Shown here: positions 1-10,417 of the stretch, piece by piece
Layout: each line of letters opens with the position of its first letter
Position numbering within the stretch: position 1 is the stretch's first letter
Assembly (NCBI RefSeq): GCF_964275155.1
Contig: NZ_OZ193413.1
Coordinates: 868,001-932,000, forward strand
DNA length: 64,000 bases
Source of the DNA: Curculioniphilus buchneri
GTDB taxonomy: Bacteria; Pseudomonadota; Gammaproteobacteria; Enterobacterales; Enterobacteriaceae
Reading direction: 5' to 3'
Notes under the pieces: generated by a model
Databases searched by the model: none
Told to the model about the DNA's origin: nothing
What the model saw: the letters and a program-made list of their open reading frames with translations, nothing else
Translations under genes and position numbers: made by a program

Positions 1-1435
1 CATGGTGTAACTGATCAAAATTTAAGAAATAAAATTTGATCTTAATCGAGATAATTAATCAGTATGTTAGCCTGAGAAAGGGTATTTAAAAGGGAAATTA
101 AAAGAGAGTTAACATAAGTTATAAACTATGCTAATTTTTAATAATTATAGTGAATTAGTAATGCAATGAATTCCTTCAAACCAGCAATAATTCTATTATT
201 AAATTTATTTGAATGATATTCAACGTTTAAAATAATTACATTTTTAAAGTACATGTATTATTATTTCAGTTACCATAATAGTATTATTAAACACGGAACC
301 AAAGAAGTTATCTTCAAATAAGCATATTTGTTGATCAAATATCATATTTAATTATTCATATAAACCTTTTCAGATAAAATGAAAGTTTTATTGAGCCAAT
401 TAATCAAATATAATATCTGTAAACATTATGCCCATACTACATTGTGATGTTTTTAAAAAAAACACTAGGTAACAATAATCTTATTAGCTATCCTTATTAT
501 TATGAATTACTATATACTAATAAGATGAGCATATACATACATATCCTGTATTTCACAAGAAATATTCAGTAATTTTACTAGAGCATTAGAATTGAAGCTC
601 ATCTCTTGACCCTTAATAAGTATTTTAATTCGATAAATCTGTTAATATCACGATGTTAGTCCTAGTATAAAACATTATAACCCATATCTATAACATGTGG
701 GTGTCGATTAACTATTAACTTAATATTTGACAGTATCAAGAGAACATGTTAATCCGTATTGACATATAAGTCATCGTAATTAACTGTGGACAATTGAAAA
801 ATAAATGTAGTAAAAATAAAGTGTTCTGAATTTAATAAAGTTATCGACAATGATCAGACATTTGTTCTTCTATGTTTTTATATTAATAAATACTGAATTT
901 GTACTATTTCATTCACTGTATAGCATAACATATGCTCTCACTCTGTTGTGTTAACTTATACATAACCTCTATTAATTGATTTTTAAAGTTATCATAATTA
1001 ATTCAATCGACTTGGAATGATTATGGAATAGTCATAATTTCTTAGATTCTAACTTACTTATGATTTTAACCTGGAGGTTTTAAATATAGTTAGCTAACAG
1101 TAAATAATGAAAATTGTTCATGTAGTTTGATTAAATGTTTTTAATTTAAAAATTTATACAATATGTTATTGCATAATGCATGTATTAATTGATTCTATAA
1201 AAATATATTACGATATCCATAATAAATAACAATTTCATTATTTAATTTCGTTTTATTGAGTTTTTTTAAACAGGTTTAAAAAACACATATTACATATCTT
1301 TGCATAGTGAGATTGATTTTAATATTCTCAATAGTAACTGTGTGATAATACTTGATCTAGATTGCAAATTCTTATCGATAACGTTAGCAAAATAATCAAT
1401 AGTGTACTATCGTGTATTTCATAGGGTGACATAAA
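1..1435. other. AT-rich spacer, no gene seen
   Basis: I see no convincing coding sequence on either strand. Stop codons are frequent in all frames and no protein motif is recognisable. Two sites resemble DnaA boxes with one mismatch each (785-793 and 841-849), but GATC sites are not clustered and no origin-flanking genes are present, so I do not call an origin. The last 20 bases hold the ribosome-binding site (AGGGTGA) of aroQ. The stretch is probably decayed ancestral sequence. Confidence 0.6.
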
Positions 1436-1912
1436 TTGAAAATAGTTCATCACATAACAAAAAATAACAAGTTCCATATTTTGCTTCTCAATGGACCAAA
1501 TCTAAATTTGCTTGGTTTTCGCGAACCTGATAAATATGGGCATACTACATTGGATGATGTCATCGTATATTTAAGTGACATGGCTAGTAAAATGGGGATA
1601 AAACTTAATCATTTTCAGTCAAATGCTGAAAATGAATTGATCGATTGTATTCATCAAGCACGGGAAAATACAGATTTTATTTTAATCAATCCTGCAGCTT
1701 TGACTCACACCAGTATTGCCTTACGTGATGCACTGTTAGCAATAAATATTCCGTTTATTGAAATTCATCTTTCCAATATATATTCAAGAGAACCATTTCG
1801 ACACCACTCCTATTTATCAGATATTTCGGTCGGCGTAATATGTGGTCTTGGTGTTGAGGGATATTACTTTGCTTTACAGGCAGCAGTAAAACTGCTATCT
1901 AAATCAAATTAA
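1436..1912 (+). CDS. aroQ: Type II 3-dehydroquinate dehydratase
   Basis: This enzyme dehydrates 3-dehydroquinate to 3-dehydroshikimate, step three of the shikimate pathway, in the cytosol. Family hallmarks are visible: the NGPNLN motif near residue 19, the flexible-loop REPDKYG with the catalytic Arg and Tyr, the SNAE stretch, the INPAA motif and the EIHLSN segment with the catalytic His. The only in-frame start upstream of the conserved core is TTG at 1436, preceded by AGGGTGA. It gives 158 residues, a little longer than the usual 150. The gene leads aroQ-accB-accC, 20 bases before accB. E. coli uses the unrelated type I enzyme AroD; aroQ before accBC is the Yersinia/Serratia/Sodalis arrangement (known synteny). 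With aroF and tyrA elsewhere in the window it argues for active aromatic amino-acid synthesis. Confidence 0.93.
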   Translation: MKIVHHITKNNKFHILLLNGPNLNLLGFREPDKYGHTTLDDVIVYLSDMASKMGIKLNHFQSNAENELIDCIHQARENTDFILINPAALTHTSIALRDALLAINIPFIEIHLSNIYSREPFRHHSYLSDISVGVICGLGVEGYYFALQAAVKLLSKSN

Positions 1913-1932
1913 TTAGCATATGGAACTTATTC

Positions 1933-2373
1933 ATGGATATTCGTAAGATAAAGAAAATGATTGAATTAGTTGAACACTCTAGTATTGTGGAATTAGAAAT
2001 TTCTGAAGGCGAAGAATCAGTTCGTATTAGTCGTGCCACAGTGCAATCAACTTCAGCGACGCAACAAATTTACGGACCTACGTCTCAACAGTCTTCTTCT
2101 ACTACTATTCCCATTGCAAGCATCTCACCGAGTATAAATAATCATATTGTTCGCTCTCCAATGGTAGGCATTTTCTATCGTGCTTCAAACCCTAATGGAA
2201 AACCATTTATTGAAGTAGGTCAAACAGTTAACATTGGTGATACTCTTTGTATCGTTGAAGCAATGAAAATGATGAATAAAATAGAATCAGATAAATCTGG
2301 TATAGTGAAAGCTATTCTATTAGAAAATGGTCAACCAGTTGAGTTTGATGAACCTCTGGTTATTCTTGAATGA
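1933..2373 (+). CDS. accB: Biotin carboxyl carrier protein of acetyl-CoA carboxylase
   Basis: AccB carries biotin between the biotin carboxylase and carboxyltransferase halves of acetyl-CoA carboxylase, the first committed step of fatty-acid synthesis. The N-terminal helix region starts MDIRKIKKMIELVE. A Ser/Thr/Gln-rich linker follows (about residues 37-70) and then the biotinyl domain with the VEAMKMMN motif; the biotinylated Lys is about residue 112. Length is 146 against 156 in E. coli, and the difference lies in the linker, which here is poor in Ala/Pro. It precedes accC with the stop codon reaching 2373 and is surely cotranscribed with it. BirA, needed to attach biotin, is not in the window. 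Confidence 0.95.
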   Translation: MDIRKIKKMIELVEHSSIVELEISEGEESVRISRATVQSTSATQQIYGPTSQQSSSTTIPIASISPSINNHIVRSPMVGIFYRASNPNGKPFIEVGQTVNIGDTLCIVEAMKMMNKIESDKSGIVKAILLENGQPVEFDEPLVILE

Positions 2374-2384
2374 TGAGAGAGCAA

Positions 2385-3734
2385 ATGCTAGATAAAATTG
2401 TCATAGCAAATCGTGGTGAAATTGCGCTTCGTATTTTACGTGCATGTAAAGAATTAGGTATTAAAACTGTGGCAGTAAATTCTACTGTTGACCGTGATCT
2501 AAAACATGTTTTATTAGCAGATGAGACTATTTGTATTGGCCCACCACCTTCTATCCAAAGTTATCTCAATGTTCCTGCTATTATTTCTGCAGCAGAAATT
2601 ACGGGTTCAATGGCTATTCATCCAGGCTACGGATTTTTGTCTGAAAATGCTGATTTTGCAGAACAGGTTGAACGCTCCGGTTTTATCTTTATCGGACCTA
2701 AATCTGAAACAATTAGACTAATGGGTGATAAAGTTTCTGCAATCAATGTGATGAAAAAAGATGGCATACCTTGTTTGCCTAGCTCTAATGTTTTAATAGG
2801 AACGGATGTAGACAAAAATTGTGCTATAGCTAATAATATTGGTTATCCAGTAATCATCAAAGCAGTAGGCGGGGGCGGTGGACGTGGTATGCGTATCGCA
2901 CAGACTGATGAAGAGATAGCATCCTCAATTTATATGACTCGTTTAGAAGCACAAGCTGCATTTAACAATGACATGGTCTACATAGAAAAATATTTAGATA
3001 ATCCACGCCATATTGAGATTCAGGTGCTTGCCGATGATAAAGGAAATGTCATTTATCTATCAGATCGAGATTGTTCTATGCAGCGCTCTCATAAAAAAAT
3101 GATAGAAGAAGCACCGGCATTTGACATTGCTGATGAATTTCGCCAAGATATTAGTGAACGTTGTGCTAAAGTATGTGCGAATATTGGTTATCGGGGTGCA
3201 GGAACCTTTGAATTTTTATACAAAAATGGCGAATTTTTTTTTATTGAAATGAATACTCGAATTCAGGTGGAACACCCTGTTACTGAGATGATTACTGGAA
3301 TAGATCTTGTCAAAGAACAGCTTCGTATCGCAGCTGGTCAACCTTTGTCTATACAACAAGAAAATGTAAAAGTATTCGGGCATGCAATTGAATGTCGTAT
3401 TAATGCTGAAGATCCTGTGACATTTTTACCTAGTCCTGGCAAAATTACTCGTTTCCATGCACCAGGTGGTTTTGGAGTTCGTTGGGAATCACATATTTAC
3501 GCTGGTTATTCAGTACCATCATTCTATGATTCTATGATTGGTAAACTTATCTGTTTTGGAGATACACGACAAGTAGCTATTGCTCGCATGAAAAATGCCT
3601 TGGCAGAATTAATTATTGATGGCATCAAAACTAATATTGATTTACAACTTGAAATAATGAATGATAAATATTTTCAGCAAGGTAGTACCAATATTAATTA
3701 CCTGGAAAAAAAATTTGGTTTGAAAAAGACTTAA
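2385..3734 (+). CDS. accC: Biotin carboxylase subunit of acetyl-CoA carboxylase
   Basis: AccC carboxylates AccB-bound biotin using ATP and bicarbonate. The ATP-grasp fold is complete: an N-terminal domain beginning MLDKIVIANRGEIALR, the glycine-rich loop GGGGGRGMR near residue 165, the EMNTRIQVEHPVTE active-site stretch near residue 288 and the C-terminal domain ending with YLEKKFGLKKT. I chose ATG 2385 over the in-frame ATGs at 2370 and 2373 because it matches the E. coli N-terminus exactly and follows a GAGAG ribosome-binding site; this gives 449 residues, as in E. coli. It lies 11 bases after accB. No terminator is obvious behind it. Confidence 0.95.
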   Translation: MLDKIVIANRGEIALRILRACKELGIKTVAVNSTVDRDLKHVLLADETICIGPPPSIQSYLNVPAIISAAEITGSMAIHPGYGFLSENADFAEQVERSGFIFIGPKSETIRLMGDKVSAINVMKKDGIPCLPSSNVLIGTDVDKNCAIANNIGYPVIIKAVGGGGGRGMRIAQTDEEIASSIYMTRLEAQAAFNNDMVYIEKYLDNPRHIEIQVLADDKGNVIYLSDRDCSMQRSHKKMIEEAPAFDIADEFRQDISERCAKVCANIGYRGAGTFEFLYKNGEFFFIEMNTRIQVEHPVTEMITGIDLVKEQLRIAAGQPLSIQQENVKVFGHAIECRINAEDPVTFLPSPGKITRFHAPGGFGVRWESHIYAGYSVPSFYDSMIGKLICFGDTRQVAIARMKNALAELIIDGIKTNIDLQLEIMNDKYFQQGSTNINYLEKKFGLKKT

Positions 3735-3893
3735 TCTAGCTATTGCACAACTATGCCTGTATGATATACGACTATGATAAAGCTAGCAATAACCTGATTT
3801 TTTTATTATTAATCACATAAGTTAGCAAAATGATACGAGTAACATGAACTTATTAAGTTCTAATGAACATTAATTAACTTAGTGAATCACAAA

Positions 3894-4139
3894 ATGGATA
3901 AGCGATATCTTCAAGCTAACTATGAAGCACGGTGGACTGTTGGTCTAACGATAGCCTATTTGATTTTTTGGTTACTTGCTGCATATTATCCAGATAATGC
4001 ACAGGGCATTACTGGATTTCCTCACTGGTTTGAATTAGCTTGTCTATGTATTCCGATATTGTTTATTTTTCTCTGTTGGTTGATGGTACGGGTCATTTAT
4101 CGTAATATTGTATTAGAAGACGATCCAGATGTGCATTGA
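3894..4139 (+). CDS. yhdT: YhdT family inner-membrane protein (DUF997)
   Basis: This is a small membrane protein of unknown function with 81 residues and two hydrophobic segments (about residues 17-35 and 48-69), ending in an acidic tail (LEDDPDVH). The EARW motif near the N-terminus and the GFPHWFELAC loop match E. coli YhdT. An in-frame GTG at 3882 would add four residues, but ATG 3894 aligns exactly with the E. coli start. Its 3' end overlaps panF by 11 bases, so the two are translationally coupled; this pairing is conserved across Enterobacterales and suggests a role connected with PanF. The function itself is not known. Confidence 0.88.
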   Translation: MDKRYLQANYEARWTVGLTIAYLIFWLLAAYYPDNAQGITGFPHWFELACLCIPILFIFLCWLMVRVIYRNIVLEDDPDVH

Positions 4140-5577
4140 CATGATGCTCCCGTTAATTACTTATTTATCGTTAGTTTTTGCGTTTACATTTTATGCTTAT
4201 TTCAGTCGTGTAAAAAATGGTTGCTTGCAGGATTATTTTATTGGTAATCGTTCAATGGGTGGTTTTTTACTGGCGATGACTATCACTACTACGTATATTA
4301 GTGCAAGTTCATTCATTGGTGGCCCAGGTGCAGCCTACAAATATGGCTTGGGTTGGGTACTGTTATCTCTTCTTCAACTACCGGCAATCTGGTTATCGTT
4401 AGGTGTTATTGGAAAAAAAGTTGCTATTCTTGCTCGGCGCTATCATGCAATCACATTAAACGATATACTTCTAGCACGTTTTGAAAGCCCGTTATTAGTA
4501 TGGCTGGCCAGTATTAGTTTATTAATAGCATTTATTGGCGCTATGACAGTGCAATTTGTTGGTGGTGCTAGATTATTAGAAACTGTATCTGGAATCTCTT
4601 ATGATATTAATTTGTTAATTTTCGGCATTAGCATCGTATTGTACACTACTTTTGGAGGGTTTCGTGGCAGTGTATTGAACGATGCATTCCAGGGAATAGT
4701 TATGTTGCTTGGAACTGGAATTCTTTTGATAGCAGTTATTTATGCTTCTGGTGGTATTAGCGCAGCAGTAACAACACTTCACAACATAGATCCAGCTTTA
4801 GTATCTCCAACTGGAGCCGACAATGTGCTATCGCCAAAATTTGTGACTTCTTTTTGGATTTTAGTATGTTTTGGAGTCATTGGTTTACCACATACTGCAA
4901 TTCGTTGTATTTCTTGTCGTGATAGTAAATCGATTCATGTCGGCACGATTCTTGGTACAATACTCATTGGAGTATTAATGCTTGGAATGCATTTAGCTGG
5001 TGCATTAGGACGTGCAATTTTACCCGGATTGACTGTACCGGATTTAGTTGTACCAACCTTAATGGTAAAGTTATTACCACCATTTGTAGCAGGAATTTTC
5101 TTAGCAGCACCACTAGCAGCCATTATGTCAACAATTAATGCACAATTATTACAGTCTTCTGCTACTATCATGAAGGATCTGTATCTCAGTTTGCATCCGC
5201 AACAAACCAACAATGAGTGTCGTTTAAGATACTTATCTAGCCTAGTGACATTTGCATTGGGTTTATTATTGTTATTAACTTCTTGGCATCCACCAGAAAT
5301 GATTATATGGCTTAATTTATTAGCGTTTGGTGGCATGGAATCGGTGTTTATGTGGCCATTGGTATTTGGTCTCTATTGGAAACGTGCTAACTCCACTGGC
5401 GCTTGGAGTAGCATGGTAGTTGGTGGTACAAGCTATACATTAATGGTCGGAATGGACCTACAGCCAGGTGGTTTTCATCCTGTCGTTTTAGCCTTAACAA
5501 TAAGTTTATTAGCATTTTTAATAGCTAATCCTTTTGGACGTATAGCCGTTTCAAATCGCATTACTAATAAATTTTAA
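4129..5577 (+). CDS. panF: Sodium/pantothenate symporter
   Basis: PanF is a sodium:solute symporter (SSS family) of the inner membrane that imports pantothenate, the vitamin B5 precursor of CoA. The protein has 482 residues, nearly the E. coli length, with about 12-13 hydrophobic helices. Conserved stretches include FIGNRSMGGF, ISASSFIGGPGAAYKYGLGW, the AMTVQF loop, the GFRGSVLNDAFQG motif and AAIMSTINAQLLQSSATI. The start at 4129 gives exactly the E. coli spacing to the LPL motif. Keeping an importer implies that pantothenate is taken from the host or a partner symbiont, although I cannot see whether panBC are present elsewhere. In the ancestral order prmA would follow; here 2 kb of non-coding DNA follows. 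Confidence 0.95.
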   Translation: MCIDMMLPLITYLSLVFAFTFYAYFSRVKNGCLQDYFIGNRSMGGFLLAMTITTTYISASSFIGGPGAAYKYGLGWVLLSLLQLPAIWLSLGVIGKKVAILARRYHAITLNDILLARFESPLLVWLASISLLIAFIGAMTVQFVGGARLLETVSGISYDINLLIFGISIVLYTTFGGFRGSVLNDAFQGIVMLLGTGILLIAVIYASGGISAAVTTLHNIDPALVSPTGADNVLSPKFVTSFWILVCFGVIGLPHTAIRCISCRDSKSIHVGTILGTILIGVLMLGMHLAGALGRAILPGLTVPDLVVPTLMVKLLPPFVAGIFLAAPLAAIMSTINAQLLQSSATIMKDLYLSLHPQQTNNECRLRYLSSLVTFALGLLLLLTSWHPPEMIIWLNLLAFGGMESVFMWPLVFGLYWKRANSTGAWSSMVVGGTSYTLMVGMDLQPGGFHPVVLALTISLLAFLIANPFGRIAVSNRITNKF

Positions 5578-5606
5578 TTATATACTAATGAATTTTAATT
5601 ATATAT
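5565..5606. repeat. 21-bp tandem duplication across the panF stop codon
   Basis: Two adjacent 21-base units (5565-5585 and 5586-5606) are identical at 19 positions. The first unit contains the last codons and the TAA stop of panF, and the second repeats them just outside the gene. It reads as a recent replication-slippage duplication and has no effect on the protein. Confidence 0.8.
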
Positions 5607-7651
5607 AGTGAACTTTCTTCCACAGAGAATTATAATTTTATATGCGTTATGCTAAAAGTCTGTCATCCCACCAGAATAAAATTATAAGACTTATTAAATA
5701 TTCTTTGGAATATTACAATTAATTTATATGTTAATTGCTATTGAATAAAAAATAGAAATAGAGAAAATATTACTTTTTTTTAAATTTCATAACGCATTAA
5801 ATTAATATATTTTAAAACGTTTAAATGTGCGTGATATATATTTTCATTTATGATTATCATATACAATATTTTCTGTAATGTGCTGAATTGCTATTACGCG
5901 ATAAATAAAGAAAATTAGTATTCAAATTTTCATGTGGTATAAATAACTTAATTATTTTCAATCTAATTAATAGATAACATAAAGAGTGAATTACTCTGAC
6001 ATCTCATCGAATGGTTTTTATATAAAATTAATTAAGTAATTAGAGATTCACATGATAATAAGAAATAATTGTTTTATGCAAGCATAGAGATAACGGTCGT
6101 TCGTTCAATATGAATAATTACCTATTCATATTGTGTTATTATAAATATTTGATAATGATTAGCAGGTTCTCTTTCAGAGAGAAAGAGCAATAGATAAAGA
6201 AATATGAAATTGTACATATAATTATCTAACATACTAATTATTTTTTACCATTAATTATTTAAAATAGTATTTTAGGAAGTTGATTTCCTGTTATATCAAT
6301 AATGATTGAAAACTACTTCTGAGAAAAAATCACATTATTTAACTATCATAAATTTAGTTTTGTTTTTCAGTGAAATTATAGAAATATTGTTCATGAAATA
6401 TTATATATTTTATGAATTGAAAGTATTTCATACTGAAAATGTTTCATGAGGTCATATCTTTTTCGTCATAACACATTGTATTTATTTTGAATATTTTATT
6501 TAGATTGCTGTATAAAATTCTTCGGTTTTAAAAATATCATGATGTGCATGACCATCAACTCATAATGTTATTGAAATTGAAATCGTAAGAATCATTATAT
6601 TTCCATAGGAAAAAATACTTTTTCAATATAATTTTACGTATTAATAGCACATTGTCATAGGTATATTGTCCTTGTATATATGCGCTTGATACAAGTATTC
6701 CAATTTATTATAATTGGTTATTCTCTTCTATGTTATAATGATAGTTATTTAAAATTATGAAAATTTATCAATAAATTCTCACTACAACAATATTTTTACT
6801 CTTTATAAATATATAATCAATGTGTTACAATATAAAAACAAAAAAAACTATCACAAAACTATATATTAAATAATAACTGCATGAATATAAAATGTTTATC
6901 AAAGGTAAAGAAAAAATTAAATATAAAATAGCAATTGCGTCATATTGACTATGAGCATTTTTTAAAATGAAAAGCATTAATATGCTATATAAATATTTTT
7001 TAAGCTACATTGCTTCATATGCATATTATGTTATTATAATATCGTAACGTTCTTTGTTTATGTCTGTTCTGATTATATTTGCTAACTATTGATTTGATGC
7101 ATTAGCTGTTTAACAATTAATTTTAAAAGTAGTAAATATATTTTTATATGATTGAGTATTAAACATGTAATAATACATACTGCACTTTATAATATTAGTT
7201 GATTAATTTAATAATAATCAGAATTATCACTATTGAATTTATGATACACAAACAGGTTAGTAATAAATATAAATTAACTATTTTGCCTATATAAAATATT
7301 ATATTCCAATGATTTTTATATAGCATAGAAAACTTTAAATAGCTTAACTATTTATTCATTAAATGGTAAATTGATTATTTATTTTTTAATATGTATATTT
7401 TTATTTATCATTACAAGTACGAAATACATCAAATAAATAGCTGTATAGCTTCCTATATCTATTTTATATTTTAAAAAGATTAATTTGCCATTTTTCTATC
7501 TATGCTAAAAAATTTTTGCTCACTTTAACTAGGTACATAACCTCATCTTACATAAAGATTTATAAAAAAAGTAATGACAATATTTATGCAATTGTTTTAA
7601 TAATGGATTTACACTGAAAATACGATGTAGATTTAGGATGAATAGCGAATT
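5607..7651. other. 2.0 kb spacer between panF and rpiA, no gene seen
   Basis: No open frame of note and no protein motif is visible on either strand. The ancestral neighbour of panF (prmA) cannot be traced. One perfect short stem with 7 paired bases (6169-6175 with 6181-6187, loop AGAGA) is present but has no T-run, so I do not call it a terminator. The final bases (AGGA at about 7636) serve rpiA. Probably fully eroded gene remains. Confidence 0.6.
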
Positions 7652-8329
7652 ATGACACAGGATGAGATTAAAAAATCGGTCGGTTGGGCAGCATTGCAAT
7701 ATGTTCAGACCAGTACTATCGTAGGAGTTGGTACTGGCTCTACCGCCAATCATTTTATTGATGCACTTGGATCCGTAAAACATCAAATAAAAGGTGCAGT
7801 TTCTAGTTCTAAAGTATCTTCCATGAAATTAAAGAAACTAGGTATTCCATTAGTTGATCTAAATGCTGTAGACATGCTTGATCTTTATGTGGACGGTGCT
7901 GATGAAATCAATCCATATATGCACATGATTAAAGGTGGTGGTGCTGCACTCACTCATGAAAAAATAATCGCTGCTGTAGCACGTAAATTTGTCTGTATTG
8001 TAGATGCTAGTAAACTAGTAGATATGCTCGGTAATTTTCCTCTGCCAGTTGAAGTTGTTCCTACAGCCAGATCTTTAGTAGCGCGTGAATTAGTACGATT
8101 AGGTAGTATTCCTAAATATCGCCAAGGGATTATTACTGAAAATGGCAATATTATTTTAGATGCTCATAATTTTAAAATTGTTAATCCTATTGAACTTGAA
8201 GCACAAATTAATAATATTCCAGGAGTTGTTACCGTAGGATTATTCGCTCGTCGTGGCGCAGATATTGCACTTATAGGTAGTGAACATGGTATAAAAATAA
8301 TACAAAAGAAATGTGTTATTAACACATAA
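7652..8329 (+). CDS. rpiA: Ribose-5-phosphate isomerase A
   Basis: RpiA interconverts ribose-5-phosphate and ribulose-5-phosphate in the non-oxidative pentose phosphate pathway, supplying precursors for nucleotides, histidine and, through erythrose-4-phosphate, the shikimate pathway. Motifs follow the family order: the phosphate-binding GVGTGSTA loop near residue 26, the YVDGADEIN active-site segment with its catalytic Asp near residue 80, KGGGAALTHEK near residue 95, and GNFPLPVEVVP. The 225 residues compare with 219 in E. coli. The gene stands alone between two long spacers. In E. coli its neighbour is serA, of which I see no trace. Confidence 0.96.
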   Translation: MTQDEIKKSVGWAALQYVQTSTIVGVGTGSTANHFIDALGSVKHQIKGAVSSSKVSSMKLKKLGIPLVDLNAVDMLDLYVDGADEINPYMHMIKGGGAALTHEKIIAAVARKFVCIVDASKLVDMLGNFPLPVEVVPTARSLVARELVRLGSIPKYRQGIITENGNIILDAHNFKIVNPIELEAQINNIPGVVTVGLFARRGADIALIGSEHGIKIIQKKCVINT

Positions 8330-9292
8330 TTAATTTTGATTTTTAAATAAAAATATTTATATCGTAATCTAAATTAGATAATGAATTCCATTATCCATTA
8401 TATGGATTTATGAAACACCAATAAAATATTCAATCGAATTCAATAACATGAATGCTATTATATAATATAGAGTGTTTTTATGAAATTTACATTGTTTAGT
8501 TGAGGGGGGGCAATAAACATTATATCGGATACCTAACCAATGAAATAAATGTTAATTATTTATTTATGCATAGATGAAAGATCTTGAAGAGGTTACTTTT
8601 AAAATCCGTATGTTAAGTAGCATATTCACAAGACAATTGATTTCATTTATCAGACAGATAAATTTTTTTATTTCTATAACCATTAGTATATCATAAAAGT
8701 CAGAAAAATTTAATTTCATACCGAAGCGTCTATTCAATTGGTCAAAATAAAATAACACTAGAATTTTTATTCAGTTGTATATCTTATTGAAGATGTGAAT
8801 AAATCCATATTAGCGCTGCTGATAAATTTATCAGAAGATGTGATAAGAAATGGTGAGACGACAATTTTTAGTTCTTAATATTTCATTGCCATTGCCACCA
8901 TGTAAAAATTAACATACTTAAATTTAGCATGATTAATATAGTTTTTAACTAAAACTAACATATTCGAATATAAATATATGAGATATTATATTAGTGCATC
9001 TTAGTTTCTCCTAATGCAAATAAAATAAATACTTTCCAATCTAAAAATAACATTAAAAATAACATACTGTTACATGTAATAGATAAATAGAGTAAAATAA
9101 TCCATGACCCACACAACACTTTACGAGATATATATCACAATGGCACAGTAACTTTCAATCAGAAGTATTGAAAATACTGTGTTCTATACACAAGGTAATA
9201 AAGAATATATGTGAAATATTATAAATACTACCATCTCATCTATAATAGTGAATCGGTTATTTATATCGGAAATAATTTATAGAGGAATGATT
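8330..9292. other. Spacer between rpiA and greA, no gene seen
   Basis: No supported gene. A 64-codon open stretch on the minus strand (8564-8758) has no recognisable motif and no ribosome-binding site, and I treat it as chance. A run of seven G at 8504-8510 is striking in such AT-rich DNA but has no assigned role. A TATAAT at 9241-9246 could be the -10 element of greA, but no matching -35 sequence lies at the right distance. Confidence 0.55.
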
Positions 9293-9769
9293 ATGAATCA
9301 AATTCCAATGACACTACGTGGTGCTGAAAAATTGAGAAAAGAGCTTGAATATCTCAAAAACATTAATCGTCCTAAAATCATACAAGCTATTGCTAATGCC
9401 CGCGAATATGGCGACTTAAAAGAAAACGCTGAATATCATGCCGCTAGAGAACAACAAGGCTTTTGTGAAGGTCGAATTTTGGAAATAGAAGCTAAATTAG
9501 CCAATGCGCATATTATTGACATAATGCAAATATCCCCAAACGGACGTGTAATTTTCGGCGCTACTGTTAGTTTGCAACACTTAAATAATAAAGAAATAAA
9601 AGTCTATCGCATAGTAGGTGATGACGAAGCTGATTTTAAACAAAATTTAATCGCTATAAATTCTCCTATTGCCAGGGGATTAATAGGCAAAGAAGAAGGG
9701 GAAATTGTAATTATCCAAACACCCAGGGGTAAAGTAGAATATCAAATTCTTAAAGTAAGATATTTATAA
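9293..9769 (+). CDS. greA: Transcript cleavage factor GreA
   Basis: GreA enters the secondary channel of RNA polymerase and stimulates cleavage of backtracked RNA, rescuing arrested complexes. The N-terminal coiled-coil hairpin carries the acidic tip in the GDLKENAEYHAAREQQ segment (about residues 40-55). The C-terminal domain has the GDDEADFKQNLI and SPIARGLIGKEEG motifs. ATG 9293 lies seven bases after AGAGGA and gives 158 residues, exactly the E. coli length; the longer open frame from 9248 has no conserved extension. In E. coli greA sits next to yhbY-rlmE-ftsH; here yhbY and dacB are gone. Confidence 0.95.
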   Translation: MNQIPMTLRGAEKLRKELEYLKNINRPKIIQAIANAREYGDLKENAEYHAAREQQGFCEGRILEIEAKLANAHIIDIMQISPNGRVIFGATVSLQHLNNKEIKVYRIVGDDEADFKQNLIAINSPIARGLIGKEEGEIVIIQTPRGKVEYQILKVRYL

Positions 9770-10417
9770 AATTTTACAGAGTGATATAAAATTATATTTA
9801 TCAATTGATTTTAAAAATCAACAATTTTAAGTATTTATTGGTTAAATAAATAAGATATGCTTTTAAAAAATAAATATATATGCAGAATCTTATTCATTTT
9901 TTTAAAACAGCTGCAATAATCTAAACACAATTTTTTACTGTCTTAATATTTTGAATACATACCATTATATACATGTTTAACATGTCTTTTATATTTCAAT
10001 CAATACATTATCTGTCAATAAATTATCTAATACTCCATATTATACCATTGATATAGATATATTAAAGTGATTAATACTCATTTATTGATATGAAACTTAA
10101 CACTGTTAAACTCATTGAATTAATAAAATTATACATAGATAAATTTAAAATTTTTACAAGATGACCTCAAAGTTAATGACTTTATAAAAATATATAGGAA
10201 CGGTTCTTGTGAATTAAAAAATTAATTTTGACTTTAATATGTTGTTTTACTCATTATTAAAATTTATTTCTATAATTTATTTAAATTGAGGATAACATGA
10301 AATATTCTACAAACGTATTAATTTAATTTTTAAAACATCTCATGATAATGTGAATACATGAATCATTAATCTTATTCATAGCTATATACGTTTTATAAAA
10401 TTTATTGGAAAATAAAA
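9770..10417. other. Spacer between greA and rlmE; yhbY not recognisable
   Basis: E. coli has yhbY here. No readable remnant of it is visible on either strand. An AT-only inverted repeat (9803-9819) just after greA could be a weak terminator, but its following T-run is poor. Nothing else stands out. Confidence 0.5.

Noticed and set aside
785..849. Two near-matches to the DnaA box (TGTGGACAA and TTATCGACA), suggesting an origin
   Set aside because: Only two sites, each with a mismatch; no GATC cluster, and none of the usual origin neighbours.
8504..8510. Run of seven G as a possible phase-variable tract or regulatory site
   Set aside because: No gene reads through it and no paired structure was found; only a curiosity.
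8564..8758. 64-codon open stretch on the minus strand
   Set aside because: No ribosome-binding site, no homology that I recognise, and composition typical of spacer.
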